64,000 nt of DNA from Mycetocola miduiensis (GTDB taxonomy: Bacteria > Actinomycetota > Actinomycetes > Actinomycetales > Microbacteriaceae). Shown here one piece after another: positions 27,737 through 35,653 of the stretch. The notes beneath the pieces are model-generated. The model saw only the letters and a list, made by a program, of their open reading frames with translations, had not been told where the DNA came from and made no database searches. The position numbers and the translations under genes are program-made. Position 1 is the first letter of the stretch, and each line of letters opens with the position of its first letter. Location: contig NZ_FOVM01000002.1 of the NCBI RefSeq assembly GCF_900115155.1, forward strand, positions 374,550 through 438,549, read 5' to 3'.

Positions 27737-28174
27737 TTAAGCCGGGCGCGGCCGATGTACGACCAGGACCGGGCAATGTGCATGCTCGGCGCACGCAGCG
27801 CTGACCGAACCGAGTAGCATCCCCACGAACCCACCGTGCCCGCGGCTGCCGAGCACCAACATGCGGGCGTCTTTGCTCACCTCGATCAGCGTTCGCGCGG
27901 CCGGCCCGCGAACGGTTGTCAGCTCAAGGTCCGACGGAGGTGCATCAGGGAAGGCCCGGCTCACCGCTGAGGAGAGTATCTTCTTCGCATCCTCCTCCGG
28001 GGACCAGTCCCGAATCGGCGTGTACTCGCCCATGACGGGGAACTCCCATGCGGTGGTGGCCTCCAGAGGAACGTCCAGTGCTTCCGCGATCTCCGCGGCC
28101 TCGCGGAGCGCCTCGATGGATGAATCCGAGCCGTCCACTCCGACGATGATGTGATGCTTGCTGCTGTCTGTCAT
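27737..28174 (-). CDS. Universal stress protein, single domain (copy 2)
   Basis: 145 residues from ATG 28174. This start, rather than the one 14 codons upstream, is chosen because it lies exactly 35 bases from the box, as in the other USP genes. The motifs IVGVDGSDSS and LGSRGHGGFVGMLLGS are intact, so ATP binding is likely. The C-terminus HCPVLVVHRPRPA matches copy 1. It stands alone, downstream of the erythromycin-esterase gene on the same strand, with its own promoter. Confidence 0.9.
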   Translation of the reverse strand: MTDSSKHHIIVGVDGSDSSIEALREAAEIAEALDVPLEATTAWEFPVMGEYTPIRDWSPEEDAKKILSSAVSRAFPDAPPSDLELTTVRGPAARTLIEVSKDARMLVLGSRGHGGFVGMLLGSVSAACAEHAHCPVLVVHRPRPA

Positions 28175-28209
28175 CGTCCCAGAGTCGATGTTGCGGAATC
28201 CGACCGGTA

Positions 28210-28223
28210 GGGCCAAAAGTCCT
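28210..28223 (-). promoter_or_regulatory. DosR-box-like site, leaderless promoter of USP
   Basis: Plus-strand GGGCCAAAAGTCCT. The hexamer GACTCT is at 28181-28186, and 35 bases separate the box from the ATG. Confidence 0.75.
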
Positions 28224-28255
28224 CTGCCGAGATCGAGACGCCGTGGTGCACGCGC

Positions 28256-29560
28256 TCAGTACCCGGTTGGCTCGGTTTCGTATTCGGCTTCTTCAGGGGT
28301 TCTCTCGTGAGCGAGTGGCCGCAACGCGGATGTGTCTTCGAGCCAGATCAGCGCGTCGTAGCGACGGCCCATGACAGTCGGTACGTAATTGCCCCATTCG
28401 CGGTCCGGGTCGTAAACCACGCCGATAGCTCGGTGGCCCAGTCGCTGCCTCAGCCACGGACGATCAGGGTCGGCGCGGAAGTCGAGCACTGCTGACGCTC
28501 CCAAGGCTTCGTGCAGAAGCGCTTCGTGACTTCCTGCACGGGCGGCGGGTACTCGCATCCGCTGTTCGGCGGCACCCCACTGCGTGCTTGCCACGACCTC
28601 ACCGCGATACCCGGCGAGGCCTACCAGAAGCACTTCCGAGTCGCTGTAATGATCGCGCAGAAGCTGCCCCACATTCACCAAACCGTCTTCGGCCATTGAC
28701 GTGCCCCTGGCGTCACCGATGTGCGTGTTGTGCTCCCAGATGATTCCCTTCGATCGCGGGCCGAGATAGCGGGTCACACGGTCGATGGTGTCTGCCATGT
28801 GGATGTCTCGGATGTCCCAGGAGCCTCGGTCAGTGCGCACCATGGCGCGGTAATAGCGTTCGGCTCCGACCGCAAACTGCGCGTTCTGCTCCGCGTCGAA
28901 GGCATCCTCGCCGTCTGCAGCGGCGCGGTGCCGGACCGCGACCAGAAGGTTGACAACATCCGTCTCGCAACTCTGCGGGACGAGTCTGGTGCTCCACGCA
29001 TACCGGTGCGGGTCCCCCTGATACGGCGTGAAGCACTGCCACGCTCGCAAAGCGGCAGGCACCGAATCTGGGTGGTGTTCAGCCAACCAAGAGATCACCC
29101 GATCAAGGGAGTCCCACAGCGAGTACACGTCCAGTCCATAGAACCCGACCCTGCCGGTTGCCTGGCGGCCGACGTTCCACTCATGCAGCCAGTCGAGGAA
29201 GTCGGCGACCTCAGCGTTCGCCCACATCCAGGTCGGCCAGCGGTCAAATTGGGCGAGCAGACCGTGGGCGTCGAGGTTCTGGTTGGCGAGTCCACGCACC
29301 CAGCGGTCGATGCGCCAGCAGTCCGGCCAGTCGCCCTCGACACCGATCCAGGTGAACCCCTGCTCCTCGATGAGCCTGCGGCTGAGCCGAGCGCGCCATT
29401 GGTAGTACTCATGGGTTCCATGGGAAGCCTCGCCGATAGCCACGAACCGTCGCCCCGTTGAGAGGCTGAGGATCGGGTTGAGATCCGCCGGGCCTCGCAG
29501 GGAGTGCGCGAGACCGCGGATGTCGGCGAGGTAGGAGTTCGCCTCCGTGTGCACGGTCAT
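28256..29560 (-). CDS. Erythromycin-esterase family protein
   Basis: 434 residues. Family motifs: VAIGEASHGTHEYYQWRARL near residue 40 with the catalytic Glu/His pair, GVEGDWPDCWRIDRWVRG, FYGLDVYSLW and IIWEHNTHIGDARGTSM. The family includes macrolide esterases (EreA/B) and succinoglycan-type hydrolases, so the substrate is unknown and resistance should not be assumed. It overlaps the upstream PRTase by ATGA. In Mycobacterium tuberculosis the same two domains are fused in the DosR-regulated Rv2030c, so this pair is probably the unfused equivalent. Confidence 0.88.
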   Translation of the reverse strand: MTVHTEANSYLADIRGLAHSLRGPADLNPILSLSTGRRFVAIGEASHGTHEYYQWRARLSRRLIEEQGFTWIGVEGDWPDCWRIDRWVRGLANQNLDAHGLLAQFDRWPTWMWANAEVADFLDWLHEWNVGRQATGRVGFYGLDVYSLWDSLDRVISWLAEHHPDSVPAALRAWQCFTPYQGDPHRYAWSTRLVPQSCETDVVNLLVAVRHRAAADGEDAFDAEQNAQFAVGAERYYRAMVRTDRGSWDIRDIHMADTIDRVTRYLGPRSKGIIWEHNTHIGDARGTSMAEDGLVNVGQLLRDHYSDSEVLLVGLAGYRGEVVASTQWGAAEQRMRVPAARAGSHEALLHEALGASAVLDFRADPDRPWLRQRLGHRAIGVVYDPDREWGNYVPTVMGRRYDALIWLEDTSALRPLAHERTPEEAEYETEPTGY

Positions 29561-30216
29561 CTGTGCTCGCCCGCCATTCGACGTCGAGCATTGTCGAGGT
29601 GCTCGACGACCTCGGCCTCGGAGGTCTGGTCGAAGTCACGGTAATGCTCGCCGACCGCACGGAAGTCCCGCGGCTGAATCAGGCAAAGCACTTCATCTGC
29701 GTCCCGAACGCGGTGCACTGCGTCTGGTCCTCCGACGGGTGCGGCGACAATGACGCGAGCAGCACCGAGCGCCCGCGCCACACGGCAGGCCGCCGATGTG
29801 GTCGCTCCAGTGGCGATCCCGTCATCCACGATGAGAGCGGTGTGACCGGTCAGGTCTACTCCTTCCGAACCAGAGTGCAACAGCGCGCTGCGGTGCGCCA
29901 ATGTCGCCCGTTCTTTCTCCTCCACCTGGTCTATCTGAGCGGGCGTGATTCCAAGAGCGGCGATCAACTCCCCATCGAGAACCCGCACCCCGCGTTCCCC
30001 GATCGCGCCCATGGCCACCTCGGGCTGAAACGGCACGCCAAGCTTGCGGACGACGATGACGTCCAGGGGAGCGTTGAGTGCCGCGGCCACTTCGGCAGCC
30101 ACCGGCACGCCGCCGCGTGGCAGCCCGAGAACAACGACGTCGCCGGTGTGGAAACCGGTGAGTCGACGAGCGAGCCGGCGCCCCGCATCCTCTCGATTCT
30201 GGAATTCATTGCGCAT
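29557..30216 (-). CDS. Phosphoribosyltransferase-like protein
   Basis: 219 residues from ATG 30216, which has GGAGGG upstream; the open frame extends to 30267 without a better start. The PRPP-binding loop is ALIVDDGIATGATTSAA; before it comes VLGLPRGGVPVAAEVA and VVRKLGVP, and after it VAAPVGG, all typical of the type I PRTase fold in this family. It is probably not a nucleobase salvage enzyme of known type. First gene of a two-gene unit with the esterase-like gene. The box at 30270 would give a leader of about 18 bases. Confidence 0.88.
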   Translation of the reverse strand: MRNEFQNREDAGRRLARRLTGFHTGDVVVLGLPRGGVPVAAEVAAALNAPLDVIVVRKLGVPFQPEVAMGAIGERGVRVLDGELIAALGITPAQIDQVEEKERATLAHRSALLHSGSEGVDLTGHTALIVDDGIATGATTSAACRVARALGAARVIVAAPVGGPDAVHRVRDADEVLCLIQPRDFRAVGEHYRDFDQTSEAEVVEHLDNARRRMAGEHR

Positions 30217-30269
30217 GACGCATACCCTCCATACAAGTCCATGATGAGAGAGCCATTCCCGTCGCACTA

Positions 30270-30283
30270 GTGTCCAAAGTCCC
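30270..30283 (-). promoter_or_regulatory. DosR-box-like site upstream of PRTase-esterase operon
   Basis: Plus-strand GTGTCCAAAGTCCC. The hexamer CATCAT is at 30241-30246, at the usual spacing. Confidence 0.65.
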
Positions 30284-30328
30284 AGAGCACCGGGTGACTC
30301 GTTCGTGCGCCCTGCCGGGGTCGAACCA

Positions 30329-30342
30329 GTGACTAAAGGCCC
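30329..30342 (+). promoter_or_regulatory. DosR-box-like site, near-leaderless promoter of VOC gene
   Basis: GTGACTAAAGGCCC. The hexamer TACCGT is at 30366-30371. The ATG at 30379 follows the box after 36 bases; the GTG at 30370 would overlap the hexamer. Confidence 0.7.
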
Positions 30343-30378
30343 TTACGAAGCGACTGGTGCGGGCTTACCGTGCTGTGC

Positions 30379-30783
30379 ATGGTTAGCAGAGTGATTCACT
30401 TCGAAATTCCTATCGACGATCCGCCCCGCGCAGGCACGTTCTACCAGAACGTTTTCGGGTGGACTGTTTCGAAGCAGGGGCCGGTCGACTACTGGACGAT
30501 GACGACCGGAGCGCCCCCTGGGCCCGGAGCGGAAGGTGCTCTGGCCCTCCGCAGTGAAGCTCCTGATGGGGTGCTCGTCTACATTCGCGTCGACGAAATC
30601 GACGATGCCTTGGCGAAGATCGAGGCAGCAGGCGGTGAGCGCATCTCGGAGAAGACCCCCGTACCGGGATTCGGCTGGACTGCGACGTTCCGTGATAGCG
30701 AGGGCAACCTGCTCGGCCTCTTTCAGGAGGAAGACAGTGAAGCGCCGGGGGTGAGCTCGGATGATTCAGGCTCATCATCCTGA
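30379..30783 (+). CDS. VOC (glyoxalase/bleomycin-resistance fold) family protein
   Basis: 134 residues from ATG 30379. VIHFEIPIDDPPRAGTFYQNVFGWTV is the first beta-alpha-beta unit of a VOC protein, and PGFGWTATFRDSEGNLLGLFQE is the second, with a metal-type His (VIHFE) and Glu (LFQE). The length suits a single-domain vicinal oxygen chelate protein. Its C-terminus overlaps the start of the lipoprotein gene by 23 bases. The substrate is unknown; such proteins near stress genes may act on glyoxals or quinone-type compounds, but that is a guess. Confidence 0.85.
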   Translation: MVSRVIHFEIPIDDPPRAGTFYQNVFGWTVSKQGPVDYWTMTTGAPPGPGAEGALALRSEAPDGVLVYIRVDEIDDALAKIEAAGGERISEKTPVPGFGWTATFRDSEGNLLGLFQEEDSEAPGVSSDDSGSSS

Positions 30784-31438
30784 CCTGGGCGGATCCCGTC
30801 CGTTCGTCCGAACGCTGATGGTTGTTGCCGCCGTGGCTATGCTGCTCACCTCATGCGTGCCCACGCCCACGCCGTCTGAAACTCCGGGCAGCACCCCCAC
30901 AGTCACCGCATCCGACACTCCTGCCCCCTCACCGACGTCTGCCGTGCCGACGGCTATGCCGAGTCCGATGCCAAGCCCCTCCGCATGTCCGACAGAGTGG
31001 GGGACCAGCCCGAAGACCGAGTCGGCGTCCACGTCAGCGTCTATCACCGGGGTACGGGCCGGCCGGCACGACTGTTTCGACCGGCTCGTGATCGACGTCG
31101 ACGGAGACCCTGCCGGATACGACGTGCGCTACGTTGCAGCGGTAACCGAGGAGGGGAGAGGCGAGCCGGTCGATCTTCGGGGCAACGCGTTTCTACAGGT
31201 TCTTCTTCGCGCCCCTGCCTACGACCCCGAAACCGGCGAGGCAACGTATTCCTTCTCCGATGAGGCGGAACTCGTCAATGTGAACGGCTTCACGTCATTT
31301 CGCCAGGTGGCCTGGGGTGGCAGCTTCGAAGGCCAGACGACATTCGGACTGGGACTGGAAGCGCAGCTGCCATTCCGCGTCTTCATGCTCGAAGGCCCAG
31401 GCAACGGGTCGAGGGTCGTCATCGACGTGGCTCACTGA
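30761..31438 (+). CDS. Lipoprotein with AMIN-like domain
   Basis: 225 residues. A lipobox (LLTSC, Cys at about residue 32) follows a hydrophobic segment, then a long Pro/Thr/Ser linker and, from about residue 90, a globular domain with HDCFDRLVIDVDGDPAGYDVRYV and FRVFMLEGPGNGSRVVIDVAH, which I recall as the AMIN-like domain of actinobacterial secreted proteins. The ATG at 30761 lies inside the VOC gene; Met20 at 30818 is an alternative start that keeps the signal peptide. It is probably co-transcribed with the VOC gene. Confidence 0.75.
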   Translation: MIQAHHPDLGGSRPFVRTLMVVAAVAMLLTSCVPTPTPSETPGSTPTVTASDTPAPSPTSAVPTAMPSPMPSPSACPTEWGTSPKTESASTSASITGVRAGRHDCFDRLVIDVDGDPAGYDVRYVAAVTEEGRGEPVDLRGNAFLQVLLRAPAYDPETGEATYSFSDEAELVNVNGFTSFRQVAWGGSFEGQTTFGLGLEAQLPFRVFMLEGPGNGSRVVIDVAH

Positions 31439-31450
31439 CCCGGATCGCGA

Positions 31451-31477
31451 GCTAGTAGGACCAATGGCCCTACTAGC
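31451..31477 (+). promoter_or_regulatory. DosR-box-like site inside an extended 27-bp palindrome, Hsp20 promoter
   Basis: The core AGGACCAATGGCCC is at 31457-31470. The flanks GCTAGTAGG and CCTACTAGC form perfect 9-bp inverted arms. A GACACT hexamer at 31494-31499 is at the usual spacing, giving a leader of about 60 bases before the Hsp20 ATG. Confidence 0.75.
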
Positions 31478-31566
31478 TGACGACACGATCACTGACACTG
31501 AGCAGTCAGAGGTGCGTGCACGTGGACCGCGTCTCGATGAAACCAACTATTTTAAGGACAAAGACC

Positions 31567-31995
31567 ATGGCTCGGAACCTTGTACGATTTGACCCGTTCA
31601 ACGGCCTCGACGCACTCCGTCGCGACCTCTTCGACGACGGCGTCTTCCGGTCGCTCCGGGATAAATTGCCAACGACAGACGTCTACATCGAGGATGACAA
31701 AGCGCTGATCATCGAAGCCCACCTCGGGAACTTCGAGGAGAACGACATCACCGTGAACGTCGACCGTGGCGCTCTGGTCATCCAGGCCGAAAGGCATGAG
31801 AAAGAAGAAGACAAGAACAAGAAATACGTCATCAGGGAGAGCAGCAGCAGTTTCTACCGCAGCATCGCGCTTCCCGACCAGGCGGATGAAGGAAAGATCT
31901 CGGCCAACTTCGAGAAAGGCGTGCTCAAGGTAACGGTTCCCCTCGCTGAAGCCCCTTCACCGAAGAAAATCGCCATCGGCACCAAGGCGGAATGA
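31567..31995 (+). CDS. Hsp20/alpha-crystallin small heat-shock protein
   Basis: 142 residues from ATG 31567 with AAGGACA upstream. The N-terminal arm MARNLVRFDPFNGLDALRRDLF precedes the crystallin domain (about residues 38-128), which has DVYIEDDKALIIEAHLG, VNVDRGALVIQAER, ESSSSFYRSIALP and the conserved G-V-L-K-V-T-V-P. The C-terminal I-x-I type tail (KKIAIG) is present. It acts as an ATP-independent holdase. The DosR regulon's hspX belongs to the same family. The damaged copy at 36373-36786 differs by a stop codon. Confidence 0.92.
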   Translation: MARNLVRFDPFNGLDALRRDLFDDGVFRSLRDKLPTTDVYIEDDKALIIEAHLGNFEENDITVNVDRGALVIQAERHEKEEDKNKKYVIRESSSSFYRSIALPDQADEGKISANFEKGVLKVTVPLAEAPSPKKIAIGTKAE

Positions 31996-32111
31996 CCCGA
32001 ACATCGCTGCACTCTTGAGGAGGGCGTCCTCAGGCGTAGCCGGGGACTGGCCGGTCGGCAAGACCGCTGGTCCTCGGCCGCCGCTGAACTGATGAATCAG
32101 CCGGTGGGACC

Positions 32112-32717
32112 TCACATTTCAGTGAGCAGATCCTCCATCGTGACGATCTCGGCCGTCTGCGAGTCGACGATCCGCTTGGCCAGGGCGAGCACATCACGGT
32201 TTGTGCCATCGTCAAGCTCGTCTTCCGCCATCTCGATGGCGCCCTCGTGGTGCTCGATCATTTGCTCAAGGAAGAGACCGGCTGCGTCTTGCCCCTCGGC
32301 AGCCTCAAGTGCCGACATGTCGTCGTCCGACATCATCCCGTCGTCGTGACCCATGCCGTCCATGCCCGCGGCCGACGGCATACCCCAGTCGTCCAGCCAG
32401 GACTCCATCAACTCGATCTCCGCGCCTTGCGCGTCCTTGATCTGCTGAGCCAGATCCAGAACGCGCTGGTCGATGTCGGTCTCCTGAAGGATCAGGTCAC
32501 TCATCTCGACGGCCTGCTCGTGGTGCGGGATCATCATCATCGTGAACATCCGGTCCGCCCTGTTGATGTCACCCTGCTCGCCCGCAGCGGGCGACAACGG
32601 CATCCCGTGTGGACCCATTCCTGGCATCCAGTAGCTGCCGGCGTTGGCGCAGCCCGCCAGAGAGAGCACGAGCGCCAAGGCGGCGACCGCGGTCGTGACC
32701 CGATGGATGTCCTTCAT
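32112..32717 (-). CDS. DUF305 lipoprotein (copy 1)
   Basis: 201 residues from ATG 32717 with GGAG upstream. Lipobox LAGC near residue 24. Two DUF305 repeats follow, each with an H-H-E motif in a Met-rich setting (MMMIPHHEQAVEMSDLIL and EQMIEHHEGAIEMAEDEL), and between them a Met/Asp-rich linker (GMDGMGHDDGMMSDDDMS). The Met/His content suggests copper or silver binding outside the cell; this family often occurs beside copper resistance genes. A CsoR-like palindrome lies 76 bp upstream. About 80% identical to the copy at 41323-41928. Confidence 0.85.
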   Translation of the reverse strand: MKDIHRVTTAVAALALVLSLAGCANAGSYWMPGMGPHGMPLSPAAGEQGDINRADRMFTMMMIPHHEQAVEMSDLILQETDIDQRVLDLAQQIKDAQGAEIELMESWLDDWGMPSAAGMDGMGHDDGMMSDDDMSALEAAEGQDAAGLFLEQMIEHHEGAIEMAEDELDDGTNRDVLALAKRIVDSQTAEIVTMEDLLTEM

Positions 32718-32792
32718 GACCATTACTCCAAACCCGGCTAAATGTCACTTAGCGGCCAGTCGCCCGCGAACGTGAGCAACCGACAACCAAAG

Positions 32793-32811
32793 TATACCCC
32801 TTGGGGGTATA
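32793..32811 (-). promoter_or_regulatory. CsoR-like operator upstream of DUF305 gene
   Basis: TATACCCCTTGGGGGTATA is a G/C-tract palindrome with TAT ends, the form of operator bound by CsoR/RcnR-type copper repressors. It lies between the DUF305 start and the divergent DosR-like box. The second DUF305 gene has the same arrangement. Confidence 0.65.
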
Positions 32812-32833
32812 TCGAGGAAGTGTGGTTGTCTTT

Positions 32834-32847
32834 GGGACTTTCGCCCC
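32834..32847 (+). promoter_or_regulatory. DosR-box-like site upstream of disrupted membrane gene
   Basis: GGGACTTTCGCCCC. No clear nAnnnT hexamer at 24-25 bp; TCAACTGG at 32872 aligns with the TTCACTG of the paralogous promoters. Confidence 0.65.
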
Positions 32848-32925
32848 TGTCGCGATGGCTCAGTCGCGGCGTCAACTGGTTGTGCAAGGACGTCTGTAGG
32901 GCCGGCGGCCAGCGGGGAGAACGTC

Positions 32926-33393
32926 ATGTGGGATTCGAGACTTCGGGCGAGTGCCGCCTGAGCATTGACTATTCTGACCGTCTTCAATGCAGTGTCAGCG
33001 ATCGTCAGCGGGACGGCTCTGCTTGTCACGGGTGGGCTCGGGATGCCCCTCGCCTTTCTCGCGGGAAGCGTCTTTGCTTCATTCACCTGGCCCGCTGTAA
33101 TCCTGGTAGCCGTTGTGGGAGGAACACAGGCGCTCGCAACGGTGCTCCTGCTCCGCCGGAAGGAGGCGGCCCTACTCTGGGCGGCGGTGGCCGGATTCGG
33201 GATGCTGATCTGGATCTTCGTTGAGATCAGCCTGATCCATGAATCGTCCTGGCTCCAAGTGATCTACTTCTCCACCGGTTCGGCGCAAGTCGCGCTCGTT
33301 CTGGCACTTCTTGGAATCGTGGAGTGGCTCCCGCGAAGGCCACTCCACGCCAATCCCACTTCGAAGACGGCCCCTGTAAGCCAGGCAGGATGA
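32926..33393 (+). pseudogene. Four-helix membrane protein (copy 2) with in-frame stop at codon 12
   Basis: ATG 32926 (MWDSRLRASAA) is followed by TGA at 32959-32961, where the paralogues have Trp or a similar residue. The frame then continues unbroken as ALTILTVFNAVSAIVSG to 33393, with all four hydrophobic segments (GGLGMP, VVGGTQALA, LIHESSWLQVIYFSTGS). A restart at TTG 32965 could still yield about 142 residues without the first turn of helix 1. It overlaps the start of an ADH fragment by ATGA, as the intact pair at 59958-61438 does. Confidence 0.75.
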
Positions 33394-33455
33394 CTGCGAT
33401 GCCCGCCTGGAGAACGACCGACACACCGGGTGTCCTTCAATTCGCCCGTCGGGAG
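33389..33455 (+). pseudogene. Zinc alcohol dehydrogenase, N-terminal fragment
   Basis: MTAMPAWRTTDTPGVLQFARREV matches the first 22 residues of the ADH at 60422-61438 (MTDMRAWVTTDTPGILELSSRTI). After about 33455 the sequence abruptly becomes that of the winged-helix gene. The scar of a deletion in a membrane-protein/ADH pair. Confidence 0.75.
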
Positions 33456-33592
33456 GTGTCGAACGCGAACGCCGCGGACGACGCAATCACCACCTGGTTC
33501 ACGGGAATCAACCGCTCAGGCATCCCATCAACGCCACTCATACCGTCGGCGAACTGGTCGCAGCGTTGGCAGACCTCCCCTGTAAATTCCAT
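33456..33592 (+). pseudogene. Winged-helix regulator, C-terminal fragment
   Basis: About 135 bases match the last 45 codons of the wHTH gene at 42797-43075 at nucleotide level (GAACGCCG...GACGCAATCAC and so on), with its stop codon changed. The ADH fragment is fused in front and a TerC fragment follows. Confidence 0.75.
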
Positions 33593-33633
33593 CAATCCTC
33601 TTTCGAACCAATAGGTGACGTATGGTTCACTAA

Positions 33634-34440
33634 TTGCCGGAGTTAGGCCAGCAGTACTTCGCCGGCTTCGTGATCGAGAAGTCGCTCGCAGTCGACAACG
33701 TCTTCGTCTGGGCAATCATCTTCTCTGCGTTCGCGGTTCCGCCGCAGTACCAGCACCGGGTTTTGTTCCTCGGTGTCCTCGGTGCTCTGATCTTCCGCGG
33801 ACTGTTCATCGCCGCCGGTGCCGCATTGATCCAAAGCTTCAGCTGGGTCCTCTACATTTTCGGCGGCTTCCTGGTGCTCACCGGATTTCAGATGCTCCGG
33901 CGAAGAAACGAGCACTTCGATGCTGCACGGTCCCGAACCTTCACCTGGTTCCGAGGCCATGTGCCGATGACTGATGCCTTCTACGGGCAACGACTCGTCA
34001 TACGTAAAGCAGGAGTGCTGCTTGCAACCCCGCTCCTTGCTGTACTCGTGCTTGTCGAGGTGACCGATATCGTCTTCGCAGTTGACTCCATCCCCGCGAT
34101 CTTCGCGGTCACCTCTGAACCCTTCCTCGTCTTCACAGCCAACGCGTTCGCCGTCCTGGTGCGCGCGATGTACTTCCTCCTCGCCGACCTGATGCACCGT
34201 TTCGTGTACCTGAAGATCGGGCTCGCCGTTCTGCTGGTCTGGGTGGGCGTGAAGATGCTGCTGCTGGAGATCTTCTACATCCCAACGACGGTCTCGCTTC
34301 TGGTCACCATCCTCATCCTCACGGTGTCAATTGTCGCGAGCCTGCTGGCTACGCGAGGGCAGGCCCGCCAGATTCTCAAGCCGACAAGTGCCGGGCCCTT
34401 CCGCAGGGCGACCGAGGAAGAACTCACCGAGATTCAGCCC
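33634..34440 (+). pseudogene. terC: TerC family membrane protein, lacking N-terminus
   Basis: From TTG 33634: QQYFAGFVIEKSLAVDNVFVWAIIF, the core of TerC with its Asp-bearing helix; then LTGFQMLRRR, the second metal-type segment VEVTDIVFAVDSIPAIFA, MYFLLADLMHRFVYLKIG and the end of the family near 34400. Roughly the first 60-80 residues (one or two helices) are missing, no ribosome-binding site exists, and a stop codon lies directly upstream. At the 3' end it runs into a response-regulator fragment and reads to a stop at 34500. TerC proteins are linked to metal (Mn) export and tellurite resistance. Confidence 0.8.
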
Positions 34441-34453
34441 GTGCGTTGCGCAG

Positions 34454-34873
34454 GCCCGTCCCCGGATTGCTGCGACGATTCCCAACGTCGCGCTTCTTGA
34501 CATGCGTCTTCCCGATGGCGACGGGATCGATCTGTGCCGCGACGTCAGGTCAAAGAACCCAGAAGTCTTGTGCATCATCCTGACGGCACACGACGATGAC
34601 GAGGCTGTGTACGTCGCGGTCATGGCCGGAGCATCTGGATACGTTCTGAAAGATATGCGGTCTGGAGCTCTCGTCGATGCTGTCCGTGCCGTCGCGAACG
34701 GGCATCAACTCTTGGATCCCACTCTTTCGCGAATGGCTGTGAAGCGAATTGCTACCAGCCAACCGAGCGCCAGCGCCATCGACACTCTCAACACTCGGGA
34801 GAGAGAAATCCTTGAACTGATCGCTGAGGGCATGACGAATCGGCAGATAGGCGAAACTCTCGCCCTCGCGGAG
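34454..34873 (+). pseudogene. DosR/DevR-like response regulator, truncated at both ends
   Basis: The frame gives RPRIAATIPNVALLDMRLPDGDGIDLCRDV, CIILTAHDDDEAV and GASGYVLKDMRSG, which align with mycobacterial DosR around its phospho-acceptor Asp (VLDVRLPDGNGIELCRDL), Thr and Lys. The output helix-turn-helix begins (LNTREREILELIAEGMTNRQIG) but stops before the recognition helix at LALAE. The first 45 or so residues of the receiver are also gone. It is embedded in a 375-codon open frame that runs on into a USP fragment, so the frame is a chance fusion of remnants. It cannot bind DNA in the normal way. Confidence 0.85.
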
Positions 34874-34957
34874 TCACTCGCCGTGTTCTCTTCGCCGTCC
34901 GTGCTCATCGCAGTCGGAACACGTCACTCGACGGGGCGCAGGCCCCGACGGAATTGG

Positions 34958-35458
34958 TCGGTTGGGGCGCGGGTCGCCGGTGCCGCTGAGGGTCCCGTAA
35001 CAATCATCCCGCATCCGCTCGTTGGGGACGGCAATTCGATCGTCGTCGGTGTGGACGATCCGGAGGAATCCGCATCGCTCTTCGCGGCAGAAGAGGCTGC
35101 GCGGACCGGCGCTACCCTTCGTCCCGTTCGCGCATGGGAAGGGCCACCGCTTTGGCCGGGGCGGACGGAACACGACCCGGCTTACCTGGAGTCTCTTGCC
35201 GAGATGTACCGGAACCTGGTCACTGACGCAATGGAAAGCATCCTGATGCGTTACCCCAATCTCATGGTCAACCCGGTGGTCGAGCGCGGCATACCCGCCG
35301 ACGTGCTTTTGGAAGCGCCGAAGGGAGCCTGGACGCTCGTTGTCGGGAATCGTGGCTTTCACGGTCTCAAACGATTCTTCCTGGGCTCAGTCAGTCAGAC
35401 GGTCGTGCTCCAGGCAGCTGTGCCGACGGTCGTCGTCAACGCAAGCTCAGCACGGTGA
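34958..35458 (+). pseudogene. Universal stress protein (tandem type), C-terminal domain fragment
   Basis: SVGARVAGAAEGPVTIIPHPL is the end of a first USP domain, and GNSIVVGVDDPEESASLFAAEE to the stop at 35458 is a complete second domain with VVGNRGFHGLKRFFLGSVSQT. The first domain is missing. It lies in the same frame as the response-regulator fragment but has no start of its own. Confidence 0.8.
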
Positions 35459-35568
35459 GCCGTTTTCACGCGGCACGTGACCGGCACACCGATTGAGTGG
35501 GTCACAGCGGAAATCGGGCTGGCTTGGACGAACCCGTCCGTTCCTCACGGGATCAGCCCACCGTGTGG

Positions 35569-35582
35569 AGGACCAAAGGCCC
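35569..35582 (+). promoter_or_regulatory. DosR-box-like site upstream of BON gene (copy 2)
   Basis: AGGACCAAAGGCCC. The hexamer AAGGAT is at 35606-35611, giving a leader of about 36 bases. Confidence 0.7.
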
Positions 35583-35653
35583 TGTTGAGGCAGGCACGCC
35601 GGAGAAAGGATGTCTAGACGATGGCGGCTTCGCTGAGGAAGGGGAAAAGCACT

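Noticed and set aside
34331-35458. A 375-codon open frame that looks like a response regulator fused to a USP domain
   Set aside because: Its first 40 codons are the antisense-free overlap with TerC in another frame, the receiver lacks its N-terminus, the helix-turn-helix is cut before the recognition helix, and the USP part begins in the tail of a missing domain. It is a chance in-frame join of remnants.
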